From NCBI GenBank assembly GCA_021442155.1, contig CM038216.1, forward strand, positions 153,847,009 to 153,911,008: DNA of 64,000 nucleotides. The letters run 5' to 3'. Numbering within the stretch: position 1 is the first letter of the stretch; every line of letters begins with the position of its first letter. The notes beneath the pieces were generated by a model, which was not told the DNA's origin, searched no databases, and worked only from the letters and a program-made list of their open reading frames with translations. The stretch comes from Cymbidium sinense. Its lineage: Eukaryota; Streptophyta; Magnoliopsida; Asparagales; Orchidaceae. Shown here in pieces: positions 1 through 12,389 of this stretch. A program made the position numbers and the translations under genes.

Positions 1-1140
1 CTTCTTCGTTTAGCTCCAATGGGGTGCTAACATAGGGGTGCTAAGGAGGCACTATGGGAATAGGAACTCCACTTGGGCCAACATTAAAGTTGCAATTTTC
101 AAACATTTGAATGAGTGATTAGTTGAACTCAATCATATAAGAAAATTATTGCTGCTGCTAACCTATATAATAATAAAATTTCATCTCTAGTTCTTGTTAT
201 CGTGCTATTTTCACCTACACTTTTTCTTAATTCTAAGACTCTACCTCTAATATCTTAGAGTTACTAATTTAATGTCTTAGAGGATTTGGATCTAGATTGA
301 GGAGTGTGTGAGCTTTCTCCTAGTTTCATTTTTTATCCAAACCCTTCAATCATTATTTTAGTCAAGGGAGCCTTTGTATAATGACTTCTTCATCTGGGTC
401 CCTTAATGCACTGACTGTAACACATAATAAATAAATAAGAGAAGAGTGAACATACCCTAGGGTAGTACTACCCTTAAGCATATTACAAATTGAATTATAA
501 ATAATCTTTCCTAAATCTATAGTAAAGCCCTTTTGAATGGAATAATTCAAAATGGCTCTATTCTTAGTGACTTCACTCACAAGAAAGGGCATCAACTTGA
601 TAGAAATAAAATAAAGCCAATATTTAGCCTTGACTGTTAGGCCAGTGATAGGAAAATTTATAATATTTTCTTATCGCTATTTCCATTAGACATTTGAATT
701 TTTAATAGAGAGAAAACTAAAGATTTCATCAAAATTGGGGTGATTATTTTAGTAGGAAAGATATTGATTATATGTAAAATTTTATAAATTATAATATGCA
801 TTGATAGAAGTTATATCAAAATATACCCATTTCCCATGTACATAAACTTAGTTATCCTGATGATTCTTCACATTGCAAAGAACCCCTACCCTATATGGAT
901 AACGCAAGCGGCGTTGTCATAAGAGAGGCATTCCTAACCTTGCTCTTAGTGACCTGCTCCACGTTCCCACCAAAATTGTAAAAACTACTCTCCGGAATGA
1001 GGTATGTGTTGATGAGTGCGTGTTGGTACCTCCCCTCAACATACACATTAACAAATATGCTAGCGTCACTCGAGGACACCTTTTTATCCTTCTTGACGAT
1101 CTTGAGTAGTATGTTTGCTATTCTAGGGCTGAGGAAAAGC
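1..1140 (-). pseudogene. Degraded antisense ORF with putative plant transposon protein domain, copy 1
   Basis: Minus-strand reading gives two recognisable pieces of the domain found in many plant retroelement-linked ORFs. The N-terminal part (about 1,080-891) has a conserved Tyr followed by a LIPE..F box. The core (about 595-400) reads VTK(N/D)RAIL..(S/A)IQKG, then GKIIYNSICNMLKG and a hydrophobic tail. Stops and frame changes separate the pieces, so it is not translatable as it stands. A second copy with the same order and orientation lies at 13,900-14,960. To its right are short GTG-type repeats and the 61-bp array, the same neighbours as copy 2. No function is demonstrated for this domain; it is treated here as a transposon passenger or accessory ORF. 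It runs off the left edge of the window. Confidence 0.6.
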
Positions 1141-1760
1141 TAAGATGCAATAACTCCTAAAAGAAAAAAGGCTTGAGAATAAAAATTTTAGCATTCTAGA
1201 GGTTTTATTTATAAGTTGGACCCAATGTCTCGGCACTACTTGGGCAGCACTAAGGTGCTAACATCTCGATTTTGAAATACTGACGAGTGGTGCTCCATAT
1301 GTAGTCCTAGGAGTCACCAGGTCAAAAGAGCATTTATTAATATTTATTATAATTAATTTTGTAACTTATCAGATCTGAAAAGCGCATCAAATATTGATTG
1401 AGCGTTGTGACGCTGGTCAAAAGTTATGTCATTTTCTATTAAATATGCCTACCAGCATGTCGACCTTTGAATGACTTTTTAACTGGCTCACGATGTGACT
1501 TGGCAGTGCACTGGTCAAATTGTCAACCTACTATTATTATTATTTATGTAACCTTAGCGCTATGACATTGGGTTTACAGTGTTGAAGCATTGCCCTCGCT
1601 GATTTTGAGACTTATGTTTCTACCTGACGGTGTTGACTCACCCATTATGCACTAAAGTGCCAACTTCTTGCCACCATGTCGTTCAATTCCTAGTGCTACA
1701 ATGTTGCTCATATAGCATTGAAGCGTTGTCCCCGATAAATAAAAATTCAAATCAAACACC
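1140..1760. repeat. Spacer with short 'GCACTGAGGTGCT'-type degenerate repeats, copy 1
   Basis: The spacer is rich in short imperfect motifs around 'gtgctaac', 'cattgaagcgttg' and 'gcactaaagtgc'. The same texture occurs at 7,200-7,260, 7,980-8,420, 15,060-15,240 and 15,460-15,690, so it is a recurring component of the surrounding retroelement family. No coding potential recognised. Confidence 0.5.
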
Positions 1761-1764
1761 TTTT

Positions 1765-2419
1765 TATTTTCCATGCGAACACCCCTATAATTTTAGCATT
1801 GTTAAGGGATGTAAGTACAATATTTTCATTTTCTATGCGAACATCTAAACTTACTAGTATTCCCAAGAGATGTAAGCTTAATATATCTATTTTCCATGCA
1901 AACATTTCTAATTTTTTTCATTCCAAAGAGATGTAAGTCTATTATTTTTGTTTGCTATGAAAATACCTAAATTGACTGGCTTTCTTGTATATGTAAGCCC
2001 AATTATTTATTCGCCATGCAAACTCCCCAATAATTCTAGCATTCCAAAGGGATGTAAGTCCAATCTTTTTGTTTGCTATATAAACACCTAAACCTATTGG
2101 CATTTCTAAGGGATGTAAGCCCAATCTAGTCATTCTCCATGTGAACATTTCTAATTTTGGCATTCAAAAGAGATGTAAGTCTAATCATTTTGTTTGCTAT
2201 GCAAACACCTAAACCTACTAGCATTCTTATGGGATGTAACCCCATTCTATTCATTTGCCATGCAAATATTTCTAAGTTTTGGCATTCCAAAGGGAAGTAA
2301 GTCCAATATTTTGTTTCTTATGCAAACACCTAATTCTATTAGCTTTCCAATTGATGTAAGCCCAGTCATCTGTTAGCTATGCAAACTCCCCTATAATTCT
2401 AGCATTCTAATGGATGTAT

Positions 2420-2420
<1 letters not shown>
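1765..2420 (+). repeat. Tandem array of a ~61-bp minisatellite (array 1)
   Basis: About ten to eleven degenerate copies of a unit of roughly 60-62 bp. Each copy has a core 'CATTCCAAAGGGATGTAAG', a pyrimidine-rich stretch, and 'CTATGCAAACACCTAAACC'. The same unit recurs in four other arrays in this window, one of them inverted. Short ORFs crossing it are artefacts of the repeat. Confidence 0.9.
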
Positions 2421-3075
<655 letters not shown>

Positions 3076-3089
3076 TGGATTACTTCTCT

Positions 3090-4555
3090 CTCCATTTTTA
3101 GTTGGAAAATTAAAATATACAGTGTCATTATAGATTTGAAAAATTCTTTACAAAAGTTTTGGTTCTTAAAAAATAGTAGAACCTAATTTTGAATCTATGA
3201 CTATCTGTGAAATTTTCGATGGCAACCCAACAAATCTAATGACCGTCAAGTTGAGAGAGAGAGAGATAATGTTAGATTCCCTCAATCTGTGATAAACATT
3301 GATTATACTAGAGGCACTCTTTAGTTTGGGATAATTTCTAAGGTCGTACAGTTTGTACCGGCTGGACCTATGACCACCATCACTGAAGGCACCAAAATGC
3401 CAAAAACATTTAAGAGGTTGTCGTGCATGGGAAAAATATCGAATGTAATCATTCCCAATGAGCCTAAGTAGTTGAATGCTAAGGTACTCAATCAAGGAAA
3501 GAACTCAACTTCTAAGAGGGATTCTATTTTTGATAGAATGTCAAAGGTAACTCCAACAATGCCTATGAAGGAGAAGATGGCTACTTAGCTTAAACTGAAA
3601 TCTATCATTATCAATCCACTCAATAGTCCATCGGAGGAGCCTACCACTCTACAAGGTACTGCCTTAGCTTCAAGCAATAATGACTGCAAAGCATCTTCTT
3701 CAGGCTCCAAAATGTCTAAGAGAGCTAGAAGAAAGTACAATGCTTCTTGCAGAGCTACTAGATTACTTGTACAAACTGAATAATAGTATGAACCACTGGT
3801 GGAGTCGAACACACCCACCTATAATAATTTCGAGCTGCTCATATGGGCCAAGAGAAATATCTCTAGAAGAGCTATAAAAAAGTCCTTCTAGAATAAACAC
3901 ATGTAGCCTATCTCACAAAAATGACCAAAGAAGAATGACACTATCTCCTCTAAAATCTATAAAGTTTTAATGGCTATAAAAAATAGAAACCTTCAAAGAA
4001 GTTTAAAAAAATGGTGATCCAGGTGCCAACCCATCAAAGTTCTACTGTAAAAAAGATAGAAATATCATAGGATATCAAGCCTATCTTGAGCACTGACAAC
4101 AAGCCCTTCAATACAAAAGTACTAAGTAGCCAGTTATTGGAATGCCCCAACAACCTTCATAAATAAAGAAATGTCAATCATCTCATTTTAATACTTTTTA
4201 TGAACACTAAGGTGTGATATATAGGATGAGTTCCCAAAGACCCATTGTTGGAAGGTCCCGAAAAATGGAAAAACCCATGGAGGATAAGAAAAAAAATTTT
4301 ACCCTCTAAAAGAAAATGGCCAAGCAGTATTCATTTAAAAAAGAATGTAATGCTAAAAATTTCAAGCATACCCTAATGTAGGAATTGCAATTGCCAGAAT
4401 CACATTGACTAGACCAAGTAAATAAAGTCAATGATCCTAATTATTGTCCATTCCACAGTTATAAGTCACTTAATTGAAGACTATTTCATCTTCAAAGACT
4501 GGGTAGAAAGAAGTTATCGAAAGGCAAAGCTTACCCTATCTGATAGCATAGTGGT
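3090..4555 (+). pseudogene. Ty3-type gag remnant
   Basis: Plus-strand frames show gag-like features broken by many stops. At about 3,510-3,545 there is a 'SIFDRMSK' box like the repeated FDR motif in plant Ty3 gag tails. A basic stretch (KRARRK) lies near 3,720. At about 4,430-4,520 there is a nucleocapsid-like segment beginning DPNYCPFH and continuing to FKDW, the Cys/His-containing region seen in the gag copies at 12,500 and 33,570. The gag is cut off at 4,559 by the start of the long-LTR family. In this copy the Trp codon after FKD is intact, unlike in the other two gag copies. Confidence 0.55.
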
Positions 4556-4558
4556 GCA

Positions 4559-5071
4559 TGTTGACCTCATTATTGGATAAGGTTAACATTACTTCCAAAA
4601 CTAATAATTAGGATACCTAATCTTAGATTAGGAATCTTCTAATTAAATACTTAGGACACTTCACTTAGTGGCATAATGCACCATTTTAGGATCCAATCTG
4701 ATCCAACAGGATTAAATAGACCTAGGTTAAATTCAAATCCAAATCTAAAAGAATTGGAATCTAAATATATTTTAATTTAAATCAAAGTAAATAGGGTAAT
4801 TAATCTAATTATACTATTTAACCTTAAGGTCATTTAAGCTTAAAGAAACCCAAACCAAACTAAAACAAATGCAAATCAAAATCAAATAAAATCATGAAAT
4901 CAAATTAAAAGCATGAATAAATCTAAATCCAAATCAAGGTTCAAAAGTGGTCAACCCATTTAACATAGGTTTGACCTAGGTGGGTCCCACCAAGTCAAAG
5001 GTCAACCCACCAAAAATTTGACCAAATAAAATCATTTCAAAAGGTCTAAATGATAATATATTCCTAGGTCA
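4559..5071 (+). mobile_element. 5' start fragment of the long-LTR family
   Basis: Begins TGTTGACCTCA, followed by an imperfect inverted partner (GGTTAAC), then 'aattaggatacctaatctta'. This order recurs at 18,686, 43,940 and, reversed, at 43,156, 61,377, 62,837 and 63,996. It is joined at about 5,071 directly to the PMD remnant, so this is a truncated copy. A TG start fits an LTR terminus. Confidence 0.65.
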
Positions 5072-6640
5072 CAACAGACTCTTTCAGTTTTCTACTCTCT
5101 TGATGGCTAGTTTTCTTGATCATGGCGAGAGGATTGCATTAGCACCGGCAGCATTAGCCTATTTATATCATTGATTAGGTAGAGTAAGCATCATGTCTGA
5201 CTCATGTCACTATAATGTGGAGGCTCTCTGGCATTATGTACATGCATGGATTCACGCACATATTTATGGAGCCTTCAGCTATCTTGAAACACCTCTTTAC
5301 TTTAGAGAGCATCATTTTCCCTTGATTATGCAACAGAGCAGAGTGACAATTGCTTTAGAAAGATCAAATCTAGACATTTATGTTTGCGCCAACATGCATG
5401 ATAGATCAATTTTAGATTATTCATAGATCATCTTTCTATAGATTACATTATTAGAGCTTGGGACAAAAATTCATAGATTTATTGCTGATAGAGATCTACC
5501 CTTACTATCATAAAAGCAAAAGTATAAATGCATAGTAGATTATCTCATTGGGCTAAGACGTACTTGGCTTTGCTACCATTGTCATGAATTTATGATTTTA
5601 GAAGGATACAATCCCAATAAAGTAGCTAGACAATATGGCTTTACTCAAGCTACACCTATATATGGATTACTAAAGATACTTGATATAGCAAATACTCACT
5701 CCTTGGGAACATTATCATTGTCCATTTGATTGGAGGTAGCTTCTATGCCTTAGGCTTTTCTTCTTCACCTAAGGACTAGTTCTTATTTCTGCATGGCTCC
5801 ATAAAAGGTTAACACAAGAGTTAGCCACCTATGGTTTCTATAGATTTAGCATACCTTCTCTTCCTTTTTAGAGCTAGGATTCTGCATTAACAAGCATAGA
5901 CTCAAGAGTTCTAGACCGACATGACATTTGCATTCTCCTTGACTCATAGCTCATGTTTCTAAGGAGTCATCAGATAGATGAGACAGTGGTGGAAAGCGTC
6001 ATTGAGATCCTTCACCTATTCATATAGAAGCCAAAAGGGATACTGTCCTCTTCCAGCTAACTATGATATAAGAGTAACAAAAACATATGACTCTATTCAT
6101 GCTCCACCTCCACCATTAGAGGTTGAACCATCAACAGAGTAGACATAGAGTGATTTCACTTTAGAATTATCGAGATACGCCAGTGGGACTTCTCTAGTTT
6201 CTCATTCTACTGACCCTGTAAGTGATGATGACATGCATACTGGAGAAAGATCCATGTATAGATAAATTTGTTGCTTTGAAGACTAGCTATGAGTCACCTT
6301 TATTAGGCTCGACTTGGGTGATAGTGAGTGTCACCCAGGATGATTTCTCAGCAGAGCTTGACTTTTACTTGAATAGCCACCCTACTTCTAGTCTGAGGGA
6401 CATACCTCAGAAGCGAGTATCTAGTATGAAACTTTTATGCTTCATCTCCAGGATACATCTAGACCTTCAGACTTATCACATTGTAGCTTGTCAAAGAGTT
6501 TATGTCATATAGTGATAGCACTATATCACTTACTTCTGGTTGTTGACTTAAAAGTTTCGAAGCGAGCTAGCTTCTACGCCGAACTCTTTGTTAGATTGGG
6601 TGCTACCATTTTGCTACTGTGAAGAATTCTCACTACTACT
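5072..6640 (+). pseudogene. Plant mobile domain (aminotransferase-like) remnant, copy 1
   Basis: Resembles the plant mobile domain (PMD) found in host proteins such as MAIL1 and in plant transposons. Visible pieces in order: 'DHGERIALAPAALAYLYH' (about 5,118-5,172), 'EALWHYVHAWIHAHIYGAF' (about 5,219-5,275), then 'GYNPNKVARQYGF' (about 5,606-5,645), and a Trp-Trp region at about 5,980-5,995. Several stops and frameshifts break the frame. The homologous copy on the minus strand at 16,870-18,480 extends further upstream; here that upstream part is replaced by the LTR fragment ending near 5,071. Likely a transposon-carried copy, not a host gene. Confidence 0.6.
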
Positions 6641-7400
6641 TTAACACATCTAAGATCTCTGTCTCAAGACCTCTAAAATCATACACTCTATAGTACAAAT
6701 CAAGCATCTTGATATATTTATTAAATTAAGAGAGTTACAATAGTGAAGGCAATATTTATGGGAGAGAAGGTCTATGGTGATACAAGCTATCACAGCTATA
6801 GAAGAAGATTGCTCATAAATGGATGCTCGTGTGCTTGAACTCAAGCTAGTTCTCTCTTCATTAGTCCATGAACAGGAAGTAACCTTTCATCATCTTCACA
6901 ATGCATGAAAGAGATAATCTACTATGGCTTATCGAGCTCATACTATGTCTATTTGTATTATAGAAATTTATACTAATCACTTATAGCTATAATTTCTTTA
7001 AGAAACTATGTCTTGCTATTACATGATACATAAATTTTATGATTATTAACTTCTTGAATATTATACTCTTTCACCCTTTTATATTTCTAAATATAATCAT
7101 TAATAAATAAAGGAAAAAGTAATGAATGCATCATGACTAATCGACCTCATACATTTGTTTGGGACCAATTTATATGCAATTGAAAAAAATAATGGAAAAG
7201 TGAATATCCCAATTACAACACTGAGGTGCTGCAAACAAGTCACCTAGACACTATCTCTATTGTCCCTAAGTTTAAAGAGTATGGAAAATACCAAACACTC
7301 CCATCAATAGCCATCTCCATCAACAATAACCTCTTGAAGGGAGAGTAGGAGGGGTTAGGAAAATGAGAACTGTTGATAGGAGAGTTGGAGAGGTTGAGAA
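6640..7400. other. No recognisable gene
   Basis: AT-rich sequence after the PMD remnant. It ends in a short stretch with 'actgaggtgctgcaaac' (about 7,220) of the GTG-type repeat texture. Nothing else identified. Confidence 0.4.
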
Positions 7401-7965
7401 CTGACTCCTATAAGAAGAGTAGGGCTGACCATTCTTCTTCTTCTTCTTCTCTTTCAGGCCGCACTCTCTTCCCTCTCTTTATTTACAGACTCCACTGCAA
7501 GCTTCTCTCTGTTGCATGTTCTCCTTCTTGCTAAAGCAAGATTTTAGGTAAGATTCCAAATGAAAAGCCTCTTTTATATGATTCCACACAATAAAAAATC
7601 TTGAAAAATTTCACCATTGATCTTCGAACTGGTGCGAAATGAAGGTCCTCCATCCGTCAATCTTAGATTCGAAGCATGGGAGAAGATTGTGATCACGTTA
7701 AATACAAAATTTTAGGCATTGCAAAGATAAAATGCTCCATAAATCAAGATTAAATTAGGTTTTAATTCACTAAAATTCCATTTTAAAACTTCAAGACCTC
7801 CACTATAGAACTCGATTTTGATTGAGATAAAAAACCCTCTCTCAATCGATCTTAGATCCGAAATAAGGGAGAACAGTGCTTTTTTTCACTAAAATATTTT
7901 ATAATCTTGTATTGCTAAGTCGTTATGCTATCAAAATTTTTGAAATTCGTCAAATCATATAATAA
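7400..7965 (+). mobile_element. LTR/leader-like segment with GATC-rich repeats, copy 1
   Basis: Contains a (CTT)n stretch at about 7,433-7,455 and three spaced copies of a 'TC(A/G)ATCTTAGATCCGAA'-like motif near 7,618, 7,658 and 7,847. The same motif set occurs at 24,250-24,590, downstream of a TATA box. Resembles the R/U5-leader part of the local retroelement family. Confidence 0.45.
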
Positions 7966-7979
7966 AAACCCCTTAGAAT

Positions 7980-8440
7980 AGAGTCTTATGACTCATAGCA
8001 TCACAACACTGATACCCAGTGTCATGGTTCTGAGCTCTCATGATTTTGAATCTTGGTGCTCCACTTCGCACAACCACAACATTTCTGTATGGCAACAAAG
8101 CACTATGACCAGCACCAAGGCACTGAATCTTGGCATCGTAGTGCAACATTCTCAGGTTGTAAAGTCAAAATATCCACTTTCCAGTGTTGTGGCATTGAAT
8201 CTTGGTGTCGCGGCACTGTCTTCTTAATTCATAAGGCCAATGTGTCCACCTGTGGTGCCTCAGTGCTATATTGAAAGCATTAAGGCATTGTAATAGCACT
8301 GCAGAGCTACTTGCCAGCCACTAGGCCCTACCTTCTCTAATTTTAAGCCTAGGTCCCACCAACTAGCATAAAGGCATTGGATTCCCAACGCTAATGCGCT
8401 GGATTCCCAATGTTGAGGAGCTAATTTTTAGGCTAGTTTT
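7980..8440. repeat. GTG-type short degenerate repeats
   Basis: Multiple imperfect copies of motifs such as 'gcattgaatcttggtg' and 'cactgaatcttggcatcg', each about 14-18 bases. Two overlapping short ORFs here come only from the repeats. Similar texture at 1,140-1,740 and 15,460-15,690. Confidence 0.5.
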
Positions 8441-8639
8441 CTTTAAATTAGAAATTTTATTCAATTAACTATTTAAATTACAATTAACTTTAGGAGATAG
8501 CCAACCAGTACACAAATAATGTGAAATAAAATTTTATTGCAAAAAATGAAATTTTATTACATAAATGGGCCAAATAAAATTACAATGGTGTAAAAAAAGA
8601 AGATAAATACAAGTACAAATAAAAAAAAGGAGAAAAAAA

Positions 8640-9000
8640 CTATCCTAGTAGTCATAGTCATCTTGCTCTTCTTCTTTTTTTGGCTCTAGTGGGGTGATAA
8701 CAAAAGACGCTATATGAAAAGATCTTTCTCAAGCTAGCAATAAAGTAACAATTTTCAGAGGTTAATGTAACTATCAAAAATTTGAAGAGAAACTTAAAAG
8801 TTTTTTGCATTTAAACCCTAATACAAATAAAGTAAAAGAGCATAGAAGGTAAGTTTAAATGAAAATAAGAATAATAAATCCAAAGATTCTAATTGTGTAC
8901 TCTCAGAAAGGATTGACTAACATAAAATCTGTTTATGGTAATGAAACTTTCTTCCAAAAAAAGTTTGAAATAATAAAGGAGCTTATTTAACAACTATTTT
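8640..9000 (-). mobile_element. Weak third copy of the 3' flank of the antisense ORF
   Basis: 'cttcttctttttttggctctagtggggtg' and the following 'aaagtaacaattttcagagg' parallel the first ~100 bases of the window ('cttcttcgtttagctccaatggggtg ... aaagttgcaattttcaaac'). The similarity fades after about 8,760. No protein domain remains. Confidence 0.35.
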
Positions 9001-9640
9001 GTATAAAATATATTATAAACATGATTTAAAATCCTATGGGATTTGAAGTTGCCATTTTTTCTATGTAGTAGGATTTAAGTAGAATACTGCTATTATGTAG
9101 CTCAGACAAGAGAAAAAGAGAGGGATAAGAAAGAAATTACCTTCCCTGGATGCCAATGGTGGAATCATGGAGTAGTGGCTGGGTTAAAGACTCCAAAATC
9201 TGGATGAACAAGAAGTCAAGAAATGATAGATGTTGTAATGGGAAAAATCCGGCTCAAATCCTGTGACCAAATAGCCTTCGTAATTATGTGCGTGCACATG
9301 AGAGAGAGAGCGAGAGAGAGAGAGGGAGAGAGAGGGAGGGAGAGGGAGAGTGAATAGTGAGCATATCTACGTAGCTAACTTGTGTTGAGCCATAGGAATG
9401 GGACTCAGGAGCAATAGCTTACTTGCTTGAGCTGTGGAGGTAGGAGTCATGGGAGGTCCCCAATTACAAATCACAACTAGCCTACATTAGCCTTAGGGAT
9501 GGGAGTCACTAGACATCACAGATCATGATTCAGGATTTAGGAATCAACTCTAGTATTTAAGTATATTTGAATGGAGGACAGGGTATAGCCTAGGTGGGGC
9601 CTTATACCAATAAGTCTATATCTCTACCATCAATATATGT
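9000..9640. other. No gene; (GA)n-rich microsatellite at 9,300-9,351
   Basis: Contains a purine-rich GA/GGGA run of about 50 bases starting at 9,300. The rest carries no recognised feature. Confidence 0.7.
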
Positions 9641-9644
9641 TAAC

Positions 9645-9822
9645 AAGGTTCATGCGAACTAGGTGAACCTTTATTTCTAGATACTCGATGAGCTTTTGAA
9701 TCAAGTCAAGCTAAACTCAAACTTGAGCTCAATTATTTTATGAACCATGAACTGAGCTAAAACTAGAACTTATGGCTTAATGTTCCAAGCTCGAGCTAAC
9801 TCAGCTCACTTATACCCCTAGC
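9645..9822 (-). mobile_element. Possible hAT-like non-autonomous element remnant
   Basis: Read on the minus strand it begins 'CTAGGGGTATAAGTGAGC' and contains repeated 'GAGCTNNNCTCGAGC'-type words. Many short plant hAT-type elements start CAGGGGTGTAAATGAGC and carry such words. The opposite terminus and target duplication were not found. Confidence 0.3.
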
Positions 9823-10124
9823 AATAGTCATTTAAGTGTCTCTCCCTTTCTACTTCGGATTTAGATGACCTAATAGGATAACTTTGTGTTAAGTGAGTTG
9901 TTAAATTAGCAACCACGCAGGATTAACAAGAAAATTATATTTAAAAAATCATAAAAATTATTTAAAATTAAAAACTTTTTGTAAATATTAAATTAAATCC
10001 AAAAAAATACAAACTATTACACCCTAAACCAAACATAAAGAAAGGAATAAAACAAATTATTACAATGCTTTCATTTTTATTTTATCAAAATAAATTAATT
10101 AATAATAATAAAATATCAAACTAT

Positions 10125-10125
<1 letters not shown>

Positions 10126-10158
<33 letters not shown>

Positions 10159-11935
10159 GCCTTTATCCCACTATGTGGGGTTGGCTACATGAATCCTTTT
10201 TCTCCATTGTGTCCTAATAAGTGTTAAATTCTCATTTAATTCTAATAAACTAAGGTCATTTTATATACATCATAATCAAATCATTTTATGTCTACCTCTA
10301 CATTTCTTAACATAAGGCGTATCTAATGCATATACTCTTCTAATTGATTCATCAAGCAGCTGACATTTTATGTGGCCAAATCATCTAAGTTAACTCCTTC
10401 TAATCTTATTTATCACTAGAGCTATTCCAACCTTATCACGTATATATTCATTTCATATTTTATCTCTAAAAGTAAAGCCACTCATCCACCTGAGCATCCA
10501 CTCTCTACAACACCTAACTTAATTTTATGCTTCTCTTTTATTAGCTAACATTCTATGGCATAGATCATTTTAGTTCTTACCACCATCTTATAAAATTTTT
10601 TTAAGACTAAGTGGTACTTGTCTATCACACAATAGGCTAGATGCATTTCTCCACTTCAACCATCCAACTTGAATTCTACTAATAACATTCTCATCTATTT
10701 CAACATCAATTTGAACAATATACCTGACATATCTGAAATGTTCACTCTTTTTAATGACTTGATCACCAAATGTCACAATCTCGCCATTTACAATTAAAAT
10801 TACACTTTATATATTCAGTTTTAGATCTATTTAAATGAAAATGTTTAGGCTCTAATGTTGACCGCTATAATTTAGGTTTCTCTTGAACTCCCTCTCTAGT
10901 ATTATCATTAAGAAGAATATCATCAGCAAAAAGCATACACTTAGGTACATCCTCCTATAAACGCCTAGTAAGAACATCCATAACTAAAGAAAAAATATGG
11001 GCTTAAAGCTTATCTTTGATGCAATATAACTGAAATAAGGAAATATTGGTCAATTCTCCAAGTGTTTGAACACAAGTAACAACTCTAGTATACATAATGT
11101 CATTTACTTGAATATAGCCAATATTAACTTCTTTCTTTTCTAAAACTGTCAAAAGCCCTTCTCTTGGAACTTTATCATATGCTTTTCTAAATCAACAAAC
11201 ATCATATGTATATCCTCCTTCCATTCTCTATACTTCTCCATAAATTCTCTCAACAAATGTATAGCATCTTTAATAGACCTACCTGGCATGGAACAAACTG
11301 GTTTTGAGAAATTTTTGTATGACATTGTAACCTATGCTCAATCACTCTCTCCTCTAATTTTAATGTATGGCACATTAACTTAATTCTTCTATAATTTGCA
11401 CAGTCTTATGCATAACCTTTACTCTTAAAAAGAAACCAACAAACTCTTTATCCACTCATCTAGCATATTTTTAGTCTTTAAAATAATATTAAAAAGGATT
11501 AGTAAGCCAAAAAATTCCTTGATCTCCTAAGCATTTTCACACTTCTATTGAAATATCATCAGGTTTTTCTACTTTTCTACACTACATTTTCTTTAAAGCC
11601 TTTTCAACTTCAATTTTATTAATATGATGATAAAAAATCTTTTTATTTTTTATTTTCAGTACTAAGATCGCTAAAGTCAATAGTACTCTCACAACCTTCA
11701 TTATAAAATTATCAAAATATTTCATCTGCCTATGTTTAATATCCTCTTCTAAAAAATATACTTTCTAATTTTCATCCTTAATGTATCTCACCTATACTAA
11801 ATATTTGCTTCTCCTATCTCTTTGCTTAGCTAACCTATACATACATTTTTTTTTACCCTATTTAGTATCCAATCTATTATATAAATCATTAAAAATTGAT
11901 TTTTTTTCAGCACATATTACTTTCTACGATGTTTA
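10126..11935 (-). mobile_element. RTE-clade LINE, 5'-truncated, copy A
   Basis: Minus-strand non-LTR retrotransposon ending in a (TTG)n tail (complement of CAA repeats at 10,126-10,158) preceded by 'AACCCCACATAGTGGGATAAAGGC', the standard 3' end of plant RTE elements. Going upstream on the minus strand: the C-terminal segment 'GDQVIKKSEHFRYVRYIVQ' (about 10,770-10,714) and 'ISRIQVGWLKWRNAS' (about 10,686-10,640); the reverse transcriptase box FADD (about 10,932-10,921), where the catalytic Asp pair is kept; a 'AYDKVPREGLL' box near 11,190-11,155; and the linker 'LAKQRDRRSKYL' near 11,830. The endonuclease domain is absent, consistent with 5' truncation during target-primed insertion. Stops break the frame, so it is inactive. 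Confidence 0.88.
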
Positions 11936-12385
11936 AAAATATAATAGAACACCACATAGATCTTAATGGGTACATATTAAAATGATCGAGTATAACCAAG
12001 GTTGTCAAAACTGCACCAAATATTAAATCAAAAGAGGGAGGGGTTCAAAGTTCAATGGTCTGACTTAGTTGAACCAGATGATTTAATAAATATCAAAATT
12101 ATTAAACATCAATCTAATTAAATGATGAAATAATATAAATATATAATAAAAATAAATAGAATAAGTGTATAAATAATATTTCTAATAATTATTAATTTTA
12201 TGATCGATATAATATTTAATAAGATATAATTATATGTATTTTCTAATTATGTGTATATTAAATATATTTAAAATCTAAAAAAACTATAATATTAATTTAT
12301 AAATATAGATATAATTTATCATAAGAATATATTTCATAAAAATTATTGTTTATGACTAAAATATTAAATTTATAATAAATCTTAT
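11935..12385. other. AT-rich stretch without recognised feature
   Basis: Very AT-rich, with a short 'ggttcaaagttcaatggtctgacttagttgaacc' word set. No ORF or domain recognised. Confidence 0.5.
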
Positions 12386-12389
12386 TCTT

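Noticed and set aside
3166..3495. 109-codon minus-strand ORF
   Set aside because: No family resemblance; it lies opposite gag-like plus-strand sequence and is probably a chance open frame.
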